Assembly: GCA_017439305.1 (NCBI GenBank)
Contig: JAFSJK010000016.1
Span: 1 to 59,806, forward strand
DNA: 59,806 nt
Reading direction: 5' to 3'
Source of the DNA: Bacteroidales bacterium
GTDB lineage: Bacteria; Bacteroidota; Bacteroidia; Bacteroidales; UBA932
The position numbers and the translations under genes were made by a program. The stretch's first letter is position 1. Each line of letters starts with the position of its first letter. The notes below the pieces were generated by a model, which worked only from the letters and a program-made list of their open reading frames with translations, did no database searches and was not told where the DNA came from. Of the stretch, positions 17,805-25,899 are shown piece by piece.

Positions 17805-19135
17805 AGCTGGAAGACATTCTCCCCTTTGAGATACCGCTCCTGGACGTCGGTCATTTTGAGCATCTCTTTCCGGGAAAGCTTCTGGAAGGATCCCTGGAGG
17901 ATGCTGGAGATGAAGTCCTTGATCTCGTAACGGAGGCCTTCGCCGGCGAAGGGGTAGAAATATTTCTTGTTGAGGTTCTGGTCCTCGTATCGGATTTCGA
18001 AATAGTCGGTCTTCCACCAGGGGGCGGGGACATAGGCGTACCCCTTGGTGCCGGAGATGACCATATTGCCCTCGGTCTTGGCACCGAGACCTACCTGGAA
18101 GGAGGCGACGGCGTTATCATAGCGGATGACCCCCTTGGTGAAGATGTCCACGCCATTCTTCATCTTGGAGAAGAAAGTGACGTCCTTGTAATCCGTGCCC
18201 AGGAACTTGAAGATGGGAAGCAGGGGGAAGCAGGCGTTCTCACTCATGCTGCCGCCCAAGAGCTCTTTGTCCATCTTGGCGGAGCGTTCGTCCGTAAGGG
18301 TGGTAACCGAAGCGTCCACGTCCACGATTTCGCCGATGGTTCCGGATTTCAAGAGGGAAACCAGATGCCCGAATGCGGGACAGTATGCCGTTTTGTGGGC
18401 CAGCATCAGGACGAGATCCTTCTCGTCGGCCAGACGGAACAGTTCCTCCGCTTCGGCCGTATTGAACACGAAAGGAGTCTCGCAGAGTACATGCTTGCCG
18501 GCCTGCAGGGCCGCTTTGGCATACTCAAAGTGCGTATAGTGCGGTGATGCGACATAAACGGCGTCGCAGGCGGCGAATAATTCGTCCTGCGTCCCGGCGG
18601 CCAGAGGAATGCCGTTCGCTTCGCAGAATTCCGCGCCGAGTTTCAGGTCCGGATTGAATGCGGCGACAATATCGATGCTGTTCACGACTTTCGATTCCGG
18701 AACGAATCGGCTTGCGATGCTGCCCGTACCGATGATTCCCACTTTCACAGAGGGACGTTCTTCCCGAAGTTGAGTGCTGGAAATACCTTCCGTGCGAGGA
18801 AGATACACGACTTCACAGTATTCCTTCAGATAGTCGAAATATCCTTCCCAGTCGGATCCGATGGCGAAGATGTCCACCCCGTATTTCTGGATGTCGTCGA
18901 TTTTCTGGCCCTTGTATTCCTCGATGATGATCTGGTCGGCGTAGCCGGTGGATTTGACGGCCTCGATACGCTCCATAACGTTGTTGCACGTGTTCATCTT
19001 GCCACGTTCGAGATCGAAGTTGTCGGTTGTGACGCCCACAATAAGCCAGTCGCCGAGTTCTTTGGCTCGGCGAAGCAGGTTGATGTGCCCCTGGTGCAGG
19101 AGGTCGTAAGTCCCGTAGGTGATTACTTTCTTCAT
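17801..19135 (-). CDS. Fusion of TagD-like cytidylyltransferase and Gfo/Idh/MocA oxidoreductase
   Basis: A 444-residue two-domain enzyme. Residues 1-125 are a nucleotidyltransferase with HQGH (14-17) and RTEGISST (114-121), the glycerol-3-phosphate cytidylyltransferase signature. Residues about 130-444 are a Gfo/Idh/MocA dehydrogenase with GTGSIA (136-141). The family's EKP motif reads CETP (218-221), so the usual catalytic lysine is replaced by threonine. The pair suggests making a reduced, CDP-activated small alcohol phosphate, similar in logic to CDP-ribitol or CDP-glycerol synthesis. It overlaps genes on both sides by 4 bases. Confidence 0.85.
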   Translation of the reverse strand: MKKVITYGTYDLLHQGHINLLRRAKELGDWLIVGVTTDNFDLERGKMNTCNNVMERIEAVKSTGYADQIIIEEYKGQKIDDIQKYGVDIFAIGSDWEGYFDYLKEYCEVVYLPRTEGISSTQLREERPSVKVGIIGTGSIASRFVPESKVVNSIDIVAAFNPDLKLGAEFCEANGIPLAAGTQDELFAACDAVYVASPHYTHFEYAKAALQAGKHVLCETPFVFNTAEAEELFRLADEKDLVLMLAHKTAYCPAFGHLVSLLKSGTIGEIVDVDASVTTLTDERSAKMDKELLGGSMSENACFPLLPIFKFLGTDYKDVTFFSKMKNGVDIFTKGVIRYDNAVASFQVGLGAKTEGNMVISGTKGYAYVPAPWWKTDYFEIRYEDQNLNKKYFYPFAGEGLRYEIKDFISSILQGSFQKLSRKEMLKMTDVQERYLKGENVFQL

Positions 19136-20181
19136 CGTGGTTCGAATTCATGGATCCGGGCAGCCAATTCGCGGAGTTCCTCATCGGTCTGGAGTCCCAT
19201 GTGGGAGACGCGGTAAAACCCCGGAATACCGCCCGGCATGATATAGGTGTCGTATTTGTCGATCAGGCCGCGGAAGATAAACCGGTCAGCCGTATCGCGG
19301 GTCTGGAATCCGGTGATGGCAGAGGAAGGCACTTCGGCGGGCACTTCCCAACCATATTCCCGGCAAAGGGTGCGGAATACCTCGCAACGATGATGTACGG
19401 CAGCGATGTTCTTGTCCTCACCGCCCTGCGCCTGCAACTGCTTGAGCCGCGCATGAAGCTGCAGGAAAAGGATTGTCGCCGGTGAGAAAGGCGTCTGGCC
19501 GCGCCGGAAGTTGGAGAAGTTGTCCTCAAAGTCCCAGTAATACCCTCGATGAGCGAAAGGAAAACCATTCAGTGCCGCGCTGAAAAACAGTACGGACAGT
19601 CCCGGAGGAATGTTGAGGCCTTTCTGGGTACTGGTGATACAAATGTCGATCCCGTACTCGTCCATGCTCAGCGGTTCCGCCAGGAACGTACTGATGACAT
19701 CCACTACCAGGGACACGCCGTACTTGTGGCAGATGTCACTGATCTTCCGAAGGTTGAACAACTGTCCGGAGGAGGTCTCATGATGCTGGCACAGGAACAC
19801 CGCAGGTTTCTCAGCGGCAACCTGGGTCTCCAGGTCATCATAGTCAATGTCTTTGGCGAATTGGACTTTATAATCGACGACCTCGATACCGTAGTACCGG
19901 CAAAGGTCCCACCAGCGATGACCGAAAGAACCTCCGTCAATGACGAAAGCCTTTCCCTTCACACTCACGTAGTTCTCCACCACGGCGCTCATGGCGCCAG
20001 TCCCGGAACCTGTATAGATGATGGTCCGTCCACCCGTACAGTGGATGAGATCCAGCAAGATCCGTTCGGACTCCAGGTTGATGTCCGAGAACTCCTGGGT
20101 CCGCATGTACAGGAACGGCCTCGAGCCGATTTCCATCAGGGCCGGGTCGATGTCGCCCGGAAAGGCGTAAGAATGAATCAT
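19132..20181 (-). CDS. Class V PLP aminotransferase (PhnW/AGXT-like)
   Basis: This 349-residue PLP enzyme has the Schiff-base lysine in ITSTQKGL (Lys187) and the PLP-ring aspartate in VVDVIS (Asp161), plus HHETSSGQL, as in 2-aminoethylphosphonate-pyruvate and alanine-glyoxylate aminotransferases. No phosphoenolpyruvate mutase or phosphonopyruvate decarboxylase is nearby, so phosphonate synthesis is not supported. Adjacent to the cytidylyltransferase fusion and to a HAD protein, it may make an amino-alcohol precursor. ATGA overlaps exist on both sides. Confidence 0.82.
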   Translation of the reverse strand: MIHSYAFPGDIDPALMEIGSRPFLYMRTQEFSDINLESERILLDLIHCTGGRTIIYTGSGTGAMSAVVENYVSVKGKAFVIDGGSFGHRWWDLCRYYGIEVVDYKVQFAKDIDYDDLETQVAAEKPAVFLCQHHETSSGQLFNLRKISDICHKYGVSLVVDVISTFLAEPLSMDEYGIDICITSTQKGLNIPPGLSVLFFSAALNGFPFAHRGYYWDFEDNFSNFRRGQTPFSPATILFLQLHARLKQLQAQGGEDKNIAAVHHRCEVFRTLCREYGWEVPAEVPSSAITGFQTRDTADRFIFRGLIDKYDTYIMPGGIPGFYRVSHMGLQTDEELRELAARIHEFEPR

Positions 20182-20612
20182 TTCTTGAACAGCCGTTTGT
20201 ACCAGGGACGTTTCTTTTTCTTCCGTTCCTGTTTCAGCCCCGTGACCATCTCATAGATGTCTCCCCATTCAGGAAGGCCTCCCAGGTTGCGGTCGTCGAT
20301 GTATACGTCGGCGATGACCTTCTGGGATTTGTCAGAACGTCCCTGGAACAGGTACCCGGCAGGATGGTTGCTGTTGACGGCGTAGAATTCCAGTCCGCGC
20401 TTGCGGCAGAATTCTACGGCGTCCTCCAGCAGATTTCCGTCCCGGGACGTCCACAGGATCAGGCGATGGCCGTCTGCAGCGAGCGCCTTGAGCGTATCCA
20501 CCGCGAAAGGCTTTTCCTTTCCGATGGCGGGGTACTTGTGCTCTACGATGGTTCCGTCGAAATCGACAGCGATGGTGAGTCCTCTATTTCTTGTCGTCTT
20601 CTCCGTATCCAT
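20178..20612 (-). CDS. HAD-superfamily phosphatase-like protein
   Basis: This protein of about 144 residues carries AVDFDGTIVEHKYP, the HAD motif I with nucleophile Asp17 and Asp19, then ILWTSRDG (motif II) and ADVYIDDRNLGG (motif IV). It resembles the small Bacteroidales HAD protein of the BT_0820 type. The start is uncertain: 20612 overlaps the end of the Wzc gene by 29 bases, in a different frame across the GY-coding repeat, and longer frames run further into the repeat. The basic tail is rich in Lys. It could dephosphorylate a capsule precursor. Confidence 0.78.
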   Translation of the reverse strand: MDTEKTTRNRGLTIAVDFDGTIVEHKYPAIGKEKPFAVDTLKALAADGHRLILWTSRDGNLLEDAVEFCRKRGLEFYAVNSNHPAGYLFQGRSDKSQKVIADVYIDDRNLGGLPEWGDIYEMVTGLKQERKKKKRPWYKRLFKK

Positions 20613-22938
20613 AGCCATATCCATAGCCGTAACCATAGCCGTAACCATAGCCGTATCCGTAGGCACCATAGGCGCGACGGATGACGGAACCGTTCAGGAC
20701 AATGGCCATGCTGTTGAGTTTACCACTTTCGTACAGGCTGTCAAGTTCGGGGAGGATGCGTTTGTCTACCTGGCCGCTGCGGAGGACGAACAGGTTCATG
20801 TCCGTTACACGGTTGATCACGTACGGATCGGCGACAACATTCACCGGCACGGAGTCCAGGATGATGTAATCGTAGATTTGCTTGAGATCGGCGATAAGGT
20901 TGTCAAACCGTTTGCGGCCCAGGAGTTCGGTGGGGTTCGGCGGTACATGGCCGGCGGGGACGAAGTCCACACCCTCGATGATGTTCTCATGAATGATGGT
21001 CTCCAGCGGCATCGTTTCATCATAGAGGTAGTTGGACAGGCCGGTTGCCTTGTGCTTGAGACCGAACTGCTTGGAAATCGTGCGCTTGCGAAGGTCACAG
21101 TCAATCAGGATAACCTTCTTCTGCGCATCTGCAAGGCAGGCGGCGAGGTTCGTGTCGATGAAGGTCTTACCGGCGCTGACGGCGAAGGAAGTTGTCGCGA
21201 TGACGGCGTGGTCGGTACCTTCAGGCTTCATGAACTCGAGGTTCGTCGTCATCAGACGCATCGCTTCCGTGAAGATGCCCTTGGAGTTCGGGTCGTAAAA
21301 GACGCCGTTCTGGATGTCCTTCAATTCCTTCTTCTTGAGTTTCTTGAACGGGACTTCAGCCAGGAACGGGACGGAGACGGTGCTTTCCACATCCTTGCGT
21401 GTCTTCACGCGGGTGTCGATGAACAGCAGGGACAGCAGGATGATCGCGGGGATGGCGAGGCCGACCAGGAAGGCCAGCAGCAGCATCTTGTTGCGGTCGG
21501 GGTAAATCGGGGTGTTGGAAGCCGTGGCCGTATCGATCATACGGGCATTGTTGTCCACCATCGACTGGGCCAGCGCATTTTCCTCACGTTTGTTCAGCAA
21601 GTACAGGTACAGGGATTCCTTGATCTTCTGCTGACGCTCGATGGAGAGCATCTGACGAGCCTTCGCCGGCATCTGCGTGAACTGCTGCATGGACTCCTGC
21701 TCCTTTTCGGCGTAGTCGTCCTTCCGCATGTTCAGGCTGATGACGAGGTTGTCGATGTAGCCCAGGATGTTCTGGCGGATGGTATTCAGGCGGGACTCCA
21801 CTTCCTTGACGGCCGGGCTGTCCACGCTGGACTGCTCCACGAGGCGGGCGCGACGGTTGATCTGCTCGTTGTATTCGGCGATTCGGTTGTCGATTCGCGG
21901 ATCGTCCAGGCCGGTATTCACCGGAATCATGTCGTAGGAGATGAAGGAACTGCTCAGGTAGTCCTTCAGGTACTCTGCAAGGGCGATGCGGGTTTCGATC
22001 TTGATGATCTCGTTGTTGTAGTTCCGACTCTTGGCCAGATACTCATTGGCCGCGCTGCCGATGTTCATCGTACCCTGGGCGCTCTGGTAGCGGGCAAGGT
22101 CGTTCTCCACGTCACCCAGTTCAGCCTGGATGATAAGGAGACGTTCGTTAATGAAGCTCGCCGTATTGATGGCGCTTTGGTTCTTTTCCCGGATGGCATC
22201 CTCGTTGTATTTATCTATCAACGTGTTTAGGATATCCGTCGCTCGCTGGGCATGATAGTCCTGGAGGGACAGCCGCAGGATGGCTCCATTGCCTTGGGAA
22301 ATAACTAGTTTGGCAATGAAGTTGTTCGCCGCGGAAAGGACAGGAACCTTGTTGACGACAATCTCCTTTCCAAAATAGTAAGGGCTATAAGTCGACGTGG
22401 GTTTGAATACCAGCTGGTGGTTGTCGATGGTGACCGTGTCGCCGAGAGTCACCGTCTGAGCGACCCCGCCCTTTTCCAATTTGATGGTGGAATTGTCCAC
22501 CGGAATCACCTTGGCCGTGAAGGAGTTGAAAGATTCGTCTTCGCGCGGAAAGAACATCCGGACCGGGGTCTTGCGGTACAGTTCCACGTCACGGAGCCGT
22601 TCACGGTAGGAATAGTTGACATCCGCGTCCAGCGTTTTCACAACCTCGGACATCAGTCCCTTGGAACGGAGCTGGAGAATCTCCAAGGTCATGTTCACCC
22701 GGTTGGCCAGGTTGCTGTAGGTGTTCAGGCCGGTGGCAAAATGCTGGCTCTTGGGGTCTTTGATGATAACCGTGGCGTTGGCCTTGTAAACGAACGGCAT
22801 CTGGGTATACTTGTAATACGCGTACCCAACGGCGATACCGGCACACAGAAGGAACAGGTACCAGTGCCTCAGGAGATACAGGAGGATGTCAATCAGATTG
22901 ACTTGATTGCCTGGATTATTTGAATTCTTGGAGCTCAT
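20584..22938 (-). CDS. wzc: Capsule chain-length regulator and tyrosine autokinase (Wzc)
   Basis: This 784-residue inner-membrane BY-kinase has an N-terminal Wzz domain with TM1 near residue 25, a long periplasmic coiled-coil region, TM2 near 485, and a cytoplasmic kinase with Walker A-like SAGKT, Walker A' VILIDCDLRK and Walker B YIILDSVPV. The C-terminus is an extreme tyrosine tail: ten consecutive Tyr-Gly pairs before EDDKK, the presumed autophosphorylation cluster. With Wza it controls polymer length and export. The gene lies 11 bases after wza. Confidence 0.95.
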   Translation of the reverse strand: MSSKNSNNPGNQVNLIDILLYLLRHWYLFLLCAGIAVGYAYYKYTQMPFVYKANATVIIKDPKSQHFATGLNTYSNLANRVNMTLEILQLRSKGLMSEVVKTLDADVNYSYRERLRDVELYRKTPVRMFFPREDESFNSFTAKVIPVDNSTIKLEKGGVAQTVTLGDTVTIDNHQLVFKPTSTYSPYYFGKEIVVNKVPVLSAANNFIAKLVISQGNGAILRLSLQDYHAQRATDILNTLIDKYNEDAIREKNQSAINTASFINERLLIIQAELGDVENDLARYQSAQGTMNIGSAANEYLAKSRNYNNEIIKIETRIALAEYLKDYLSSSFISYDMIPVNTGLDDPRIDNRIAEYNEQINRRARLVEQSSVDSPAVKEVESRLNTIRQNILGYIDNLVISLNMRKDDYAEKEQESMQQFTQMPAKARQMLSIERQQKIKESLYLYLLNKREENALAQSMVDNNARMIDTATASNTPIYPDRNKMLLLAFLVGLAIPAIILLSLLFIDTRVKTRKDVESTVSVPFLAEVPFKKLKKKELKDIQNGVFYDPNSKGIFTEAMRLMTTNLEFMKPEGTDHAVIATTSFAVSAGKTFIDTNLAACLADAQKKVILIDCDLRKRTISKQFGLKHKATGLSNYLYDETMPLETIIHENIIEGVDFVPAGHVPPNPTELLGRKRFDNLIADLKQIYDYIILDSVPVNVVADPYVINRVTDMNLFVLRSGQVDKRILPELDSLYESGKLNSMAIVLNGSVIRRAYGAYGYGYGYGYGYGYGYGYGYGEDDKK
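20602..20661 (-). repeat. Hexanucleotide-type repeat coding for (Tyr-Gly)10 in Wzc
   Basis: Sixty bases made of ten 6-base Tyr-Gly units with synonymous variation (TAT or TAC with GGC, GGT or GGA). The first bases of the HAD gene overlap it in another frame, where the repeat reads as Met-Ala/Val-Thr units. Gain or loss of units keeps Wzc in frame. Confidence 0.9.
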
Positions 22939-22949
22939 ATCAAACGTAC

Positions 22950-23711
22950 TTATTTACTACCCATTCGAGTCCAAACCAAAATGTTTGCACCGATATTGAT
23001 GAAACTCATAATCATCGTAATGGATTGACGAATCGCTGTACCCGTCTGGGAACGTTGCCAACGAGCCGGTTTTACATAAACGATGTCGTTCTGCTGCAAA
23101 TAGAAAACAGGAGAATCGAACATCTCGATGGTCTGGAAGTCTACGCTGTAAGCCTTCCGGACTCCATTTTCCGTCCGGATTACTTCCACTTCCTTGATTT
23201 TCTCACCTTGGGTAGGTGCGACGAGTTGGAGCAAATTGATGCTCCGACCCGATACGTTGACCCGATCGGTATTGCCATATTTGACCACGGTAACCGTGAA
23301 ATTCTGCAGATTCACGCTCACAACCGGTTCCCGGATATAACCTGAGTTGATAATCCTGTTGGAGATATTCGTCTGTACTTCTTTCAGGGTCATTCCTTCC
23401 ACGTGAATCGTACCGAGAACCGGGAAATCGATGTTTCCCTCGGCATCCACGACATAACTGGCTTCGCTGGTAGTTCCAACACCGTCCTGGATAAGAGCAC
23501 CGACATTGAAAGGCGTAGCCAAAGCCGGGTCACTGCTATAGACACGAATACTCAGACGGTCCATCTGCTGGACCCGGAGTTCCGGCGCAGGTTTGGCCGG
23601 ATACTCTTTCCCATACTCCATGTCCTTGATGTAAGTAATCTGTGACGGAGTCACGCAAGCACTGACCGAAAGGACAAGCGCGATGAGAGACCATTTAATT
23701 GTGCGTTTCAT
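22950..23711 (-). CDS. wza: Polysaccharide export outer-membrane lipoprotein (Wza)
   Basis: This 253-residue lipoprotein has lipobox VLSVSAC (Cys19). The polysaccharide export domain (QQMDRLSIRVYSSDP, YVVDAEGNIDFPVLG) is followed by an SLBB region and a C-terminal hydrophobic helix. Wza-type proteins form the outer-membrane channel for capsule and work with Wzc, the next gene. Its start overlaps the upstream glycosyltransferase by 17 bases. Confidence 0.93.
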   Translation of the reverse strand: MKRTIKWSLIALVLSVSACVTPSQITYIKDMEYGKEYPAKPAPELRVQQMDRLSIRVYSSDPALATPFNVGALIQDGVGTTSEASYVVDAEGNIDFPVLGTIHVEGMTLKEVQTNISNRIINSGYIREPVVSVNLQNFTVTVVKYGNTDRVNVSGRSINLLQLVAPTQGEKIKEVEVIRTENGVRKAYSVDFQTIEMFDSPVFYLQQNDIVYVKPARWQRSQTGTAIRQSITMIMSFINIGANILVWTRMGSK

Positions 23712-24807
23712 CGGTATATATTTTTAATATTTTATCAATCATTCCAGCCAGGGTGAATTGGGATGCAAACCGGTCCTTCGCCCCTTCGGAAAATTGTAGG
23801 TGCAGTTCTTTGTCGGTACAGATCCGCCGGATGGCATCTGCCAGGGCTTCCGCATCCTTGATGGGAACATTCAGTCCGGAAATTCCGTCGGCATTGACCC
23901 AGGAAACACCGGATTCGGGCACGTTCGTGGCGATGACAGGTTTTCCGAGGGACATCGCCTCGATCTGGACGATGCCAAAGGCTTCGGTCTTCATCACGCT
24001 GCTGAGGACAAAGACGTCACAGGCTCCCAGAAGGGCATGCATCTCCTCGTCTTCCACATAGCCCAGAAGTTGGACTTTGTCGCCGATACCGTAAACGCGG
24101 ATATCTTCTTCCAGGTTTTCCCGAAGCGGTCCGTCACCGACGATAAGAATCTGGTATTCAGAACCAAGATACTGCGCGGCTGCAATAAGGTAACCATATC
24201 CCTTGTAAGGAACCAGGCGGCCGATGGAAACGACCAGCTTCTTTCCGGGATAACGTTCTTTCCAGTGTGCGGCAGTTCCCGGATCGAAGGTCACTTCTTT
24301 AATGCCGATGGGAACAGCCACCGTCTTGTCCTGAACATCCTGCAGATAAGGTGATTCCTTCAGGTACACCGGCGTCGTCCCGACAATCCGGTCCGCCCGG
24401 CGGATAAGCCACCGTTGCAGGGGAGCGTAGAACTTCAGGAGCGTCTTCTGCTTGAGGATGTCGCTATGCCAGTGGAGAATCACTTTCCCCTTGTAACCGC
24501 TGCGCCAAAGGGCCAGGCAAGCCATCGGGTCCGGATGATGGACATGGATGATGTCGTATTCCCCTTTGTGCTTCTTGAGCCAGGATATCATCTTAGGGGC
24601 GATCATCGTGGCCGCCAGTTTCCGCCAGGCTTTCACGCAGATTACACGGCCGTGTTCATTCAGATGGATGATTTCGTCCTTCTCGAGTTCGGCGCAGAGC
24701 ATGTCACAATCGATCCCGCGCGCGGACAGACCGCACGTGAGATCCCACATGACTTTTTCCACACCACCCCGGATGGGGTAGAACTTACCGAGTTGGAGTA
24801 CTTTCAT
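23695..24807 (-). CDS. Glycosyltransferase family 4
   Basis: This protein of about 370 residues is a GT-B enzyme with MKVLQLGKFYPIRGGVEKVMW at the start (the glycine loop of the acceptor domain), VVSIGRLVPYKGYGYLI and KTEAFGIVQIEAMSLGKPV (E-x7-E). The start at 24807 overlaps the previous gene by 23 bases; the frame to 24885 adds residues unlike the family and is rejected. It likely extends the repeat unit. Confidence 0.9.
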   Translation of the reverse strand: MKVLQLGKFYPIRGGVEKVMWDLTCGLSARGIDCDMLCAELEKDEIIHLNEHGRVICVKAWRKLAATMIAPKMISWLKKHKGEYDIIHVHHPDPMACLALWRSGYKGKVILHWHSDILKQKTLLKFYAPLQRWLIRRADRIVGTTPVYLKESPYLQDVQDKTVAVPIGIKEVTFDPGTAAHWKERYPGKKLVVSIGRLVPYKGYGYLIAAAQYLGSEYQILIVGDGPLRENLEEDIRVYGIGDKVQLLGYVEDEEMHALLGACDVFVLSSVMKTEAFGIVQIEAMSLGKPVIATNVPESGVSWVNADGISGLNVPIKDAEALADAIRRICTDKELHLQFSEGAKDRFASQFTLAGMIDKILKIYTDETHN

Positions 24808-25897
24808 CCTGCAACAACAGTGTAAACAAGGTTTCCCAGTCCTCCGCGAAAGGGCCTTCGGGAGTTCCGGGCAATATTCTGCCAAAGTTACTGATTTTTC
24901 TCCGAATCACCAATTCCATCCGTTCCGCGAGGTCGTCAATCTTTGAAATCCCGAAAAATGACACGGATTCGGCTCCCGCGGCGCTTTCGTGGGCATAGGG
25001 CAGATCGGCGAGAATCATCGGCTTCCCGGACGGTTTGAATTCGGAGATGGGAAGCCCCCAGGTCTCCACCCGGGACGGGAATACAAGGCAGGCGGCCTTC
25101 CCGTAATGGTCGTACAACTCCTCCCGGGCCATAAAACCGTGAAAGTCGATGGAGGCGACGTGTCCCCATTTCTTATGGAGCCAGGCCGCATAGCGGTTTT
25201 CCGTACCGTTGATTGTCAGGACAACCTTGAATACGCCGCATCCCAGTTTCTTTTCCAATTTCTCCGCCGCCTGGCAGAGGTCTTCGAAGTTCTTGTGACA
25301 GTCCGGAGAGGCGGGGTAGAGGAACATCGGGACGGGTTCACCGGCGCTGGTATCCTGAAAGTCCGGGTTGTCGAATTTGGGCGGAGCGACGATGAAGCGG
25401 CTCCGGTCCACGCCGAGCATCCTGGACAATCCGTCCCGAAGCCAGTCCTGCTGGACGATCAGGAAATCGTTCCGATGGACATTCTTCCTGTATGCGAATT
25501 TGGTGAACAGGGCGAACAGGGGGATCTTCTTGTCCATCCGGAAATCGCGGAACCGTATCTTCAGGAATGGGAAGGACGTCTGGCAATAGACGGCCTGGCG
25601 GCGTGCCTTCACATTGGGTGTGGTATCGTGAAGGGAAAGCCAGAGATCCGTATCGGGCAGCTTCCCGGAAATCCCCTTCATCGTCACGTATTCGCATTTC
25701 AGCCGCTTGCCCCAACCTTCGATGCTCCAGGGGATCTCGATATAATCGATGCCCGGATAATCACACAGCCCCCGTTTGTGCACAAGAGCGGTGACGTGAA
25801 GGTCTTCCCGACCGGAAAGGTAGCGCAGGCAGTCCCGAAGGACGGTCAGCGTACCACCCTTGCGGATATTGACGGCGGAAATGACGATCTGCTTCAT
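24785..25897 (-). CDS. Glycosyltransferase family 4-like (GT-B)
   Basis: This 370-residue protein has a GT-B donor domain: PMFLYPASPDCHKNFEDL, then SRVETWGLPISEFKPSGKPM, an E-x7-E variant. Its N-terminal segment IVISAVNIRKGGTLTVLRD is typical of Bacteroidota capsule GT4 enzymes. It lies between the polymerase gene (2-base gap) and another GT4 that it overlaps. Confidence 0.88.
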   Translation of the reverse strand: MKQIVISAVNIRKGGTLTVLRDCLRYLSGREDLHVTALVHKRGLCDYPGIDYIEIPWSIEGWGKRLKCEYVTMKGISGKLPDTDLWLSLHDTTPNVKARRQAVYCQTSFPFLKIRFRDFRMDKKIPLFALFTKFAYRKNVHRNDFLIVQQDWLRDGLSRMLGVDRSRFIVAPPKFDNPDFQDTSAGEPVPMFLYPASPDCHKNFEDLCQAAEKLEKKLGCGVFKVVLTINGTENRYAAWLHKKWGHVASIDFHGFMAREELYDHYGKAACLVFPSRVETWGLPISEFKPSGKPMILADLPYAHESAAGAESVSFFGISKIDDLAERMELVIRRKISNFGRILPGTPEGPFAEDWETLFTLLLQDESTPTR

Positions 25898-25899
25898 TC

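Noticed and set aside
19132-20181. Aminoethylphosphonate synthesis
   Set aside because: The aminotransferase resembles PhnW, but no PEP mutase or phosphonopyruvate decarboxylase is present in the locus.
20602-20661. CRISPR-like or minisatellite array
   Set aside because: Units are only 6 bases and lie in frame in wzc; there are no spacers.
20401-22230. Long plus-strand frame opposite wzc
   Set aside because: Antisense shadow of a well-defined BY-kinase gene; no motif of its own.
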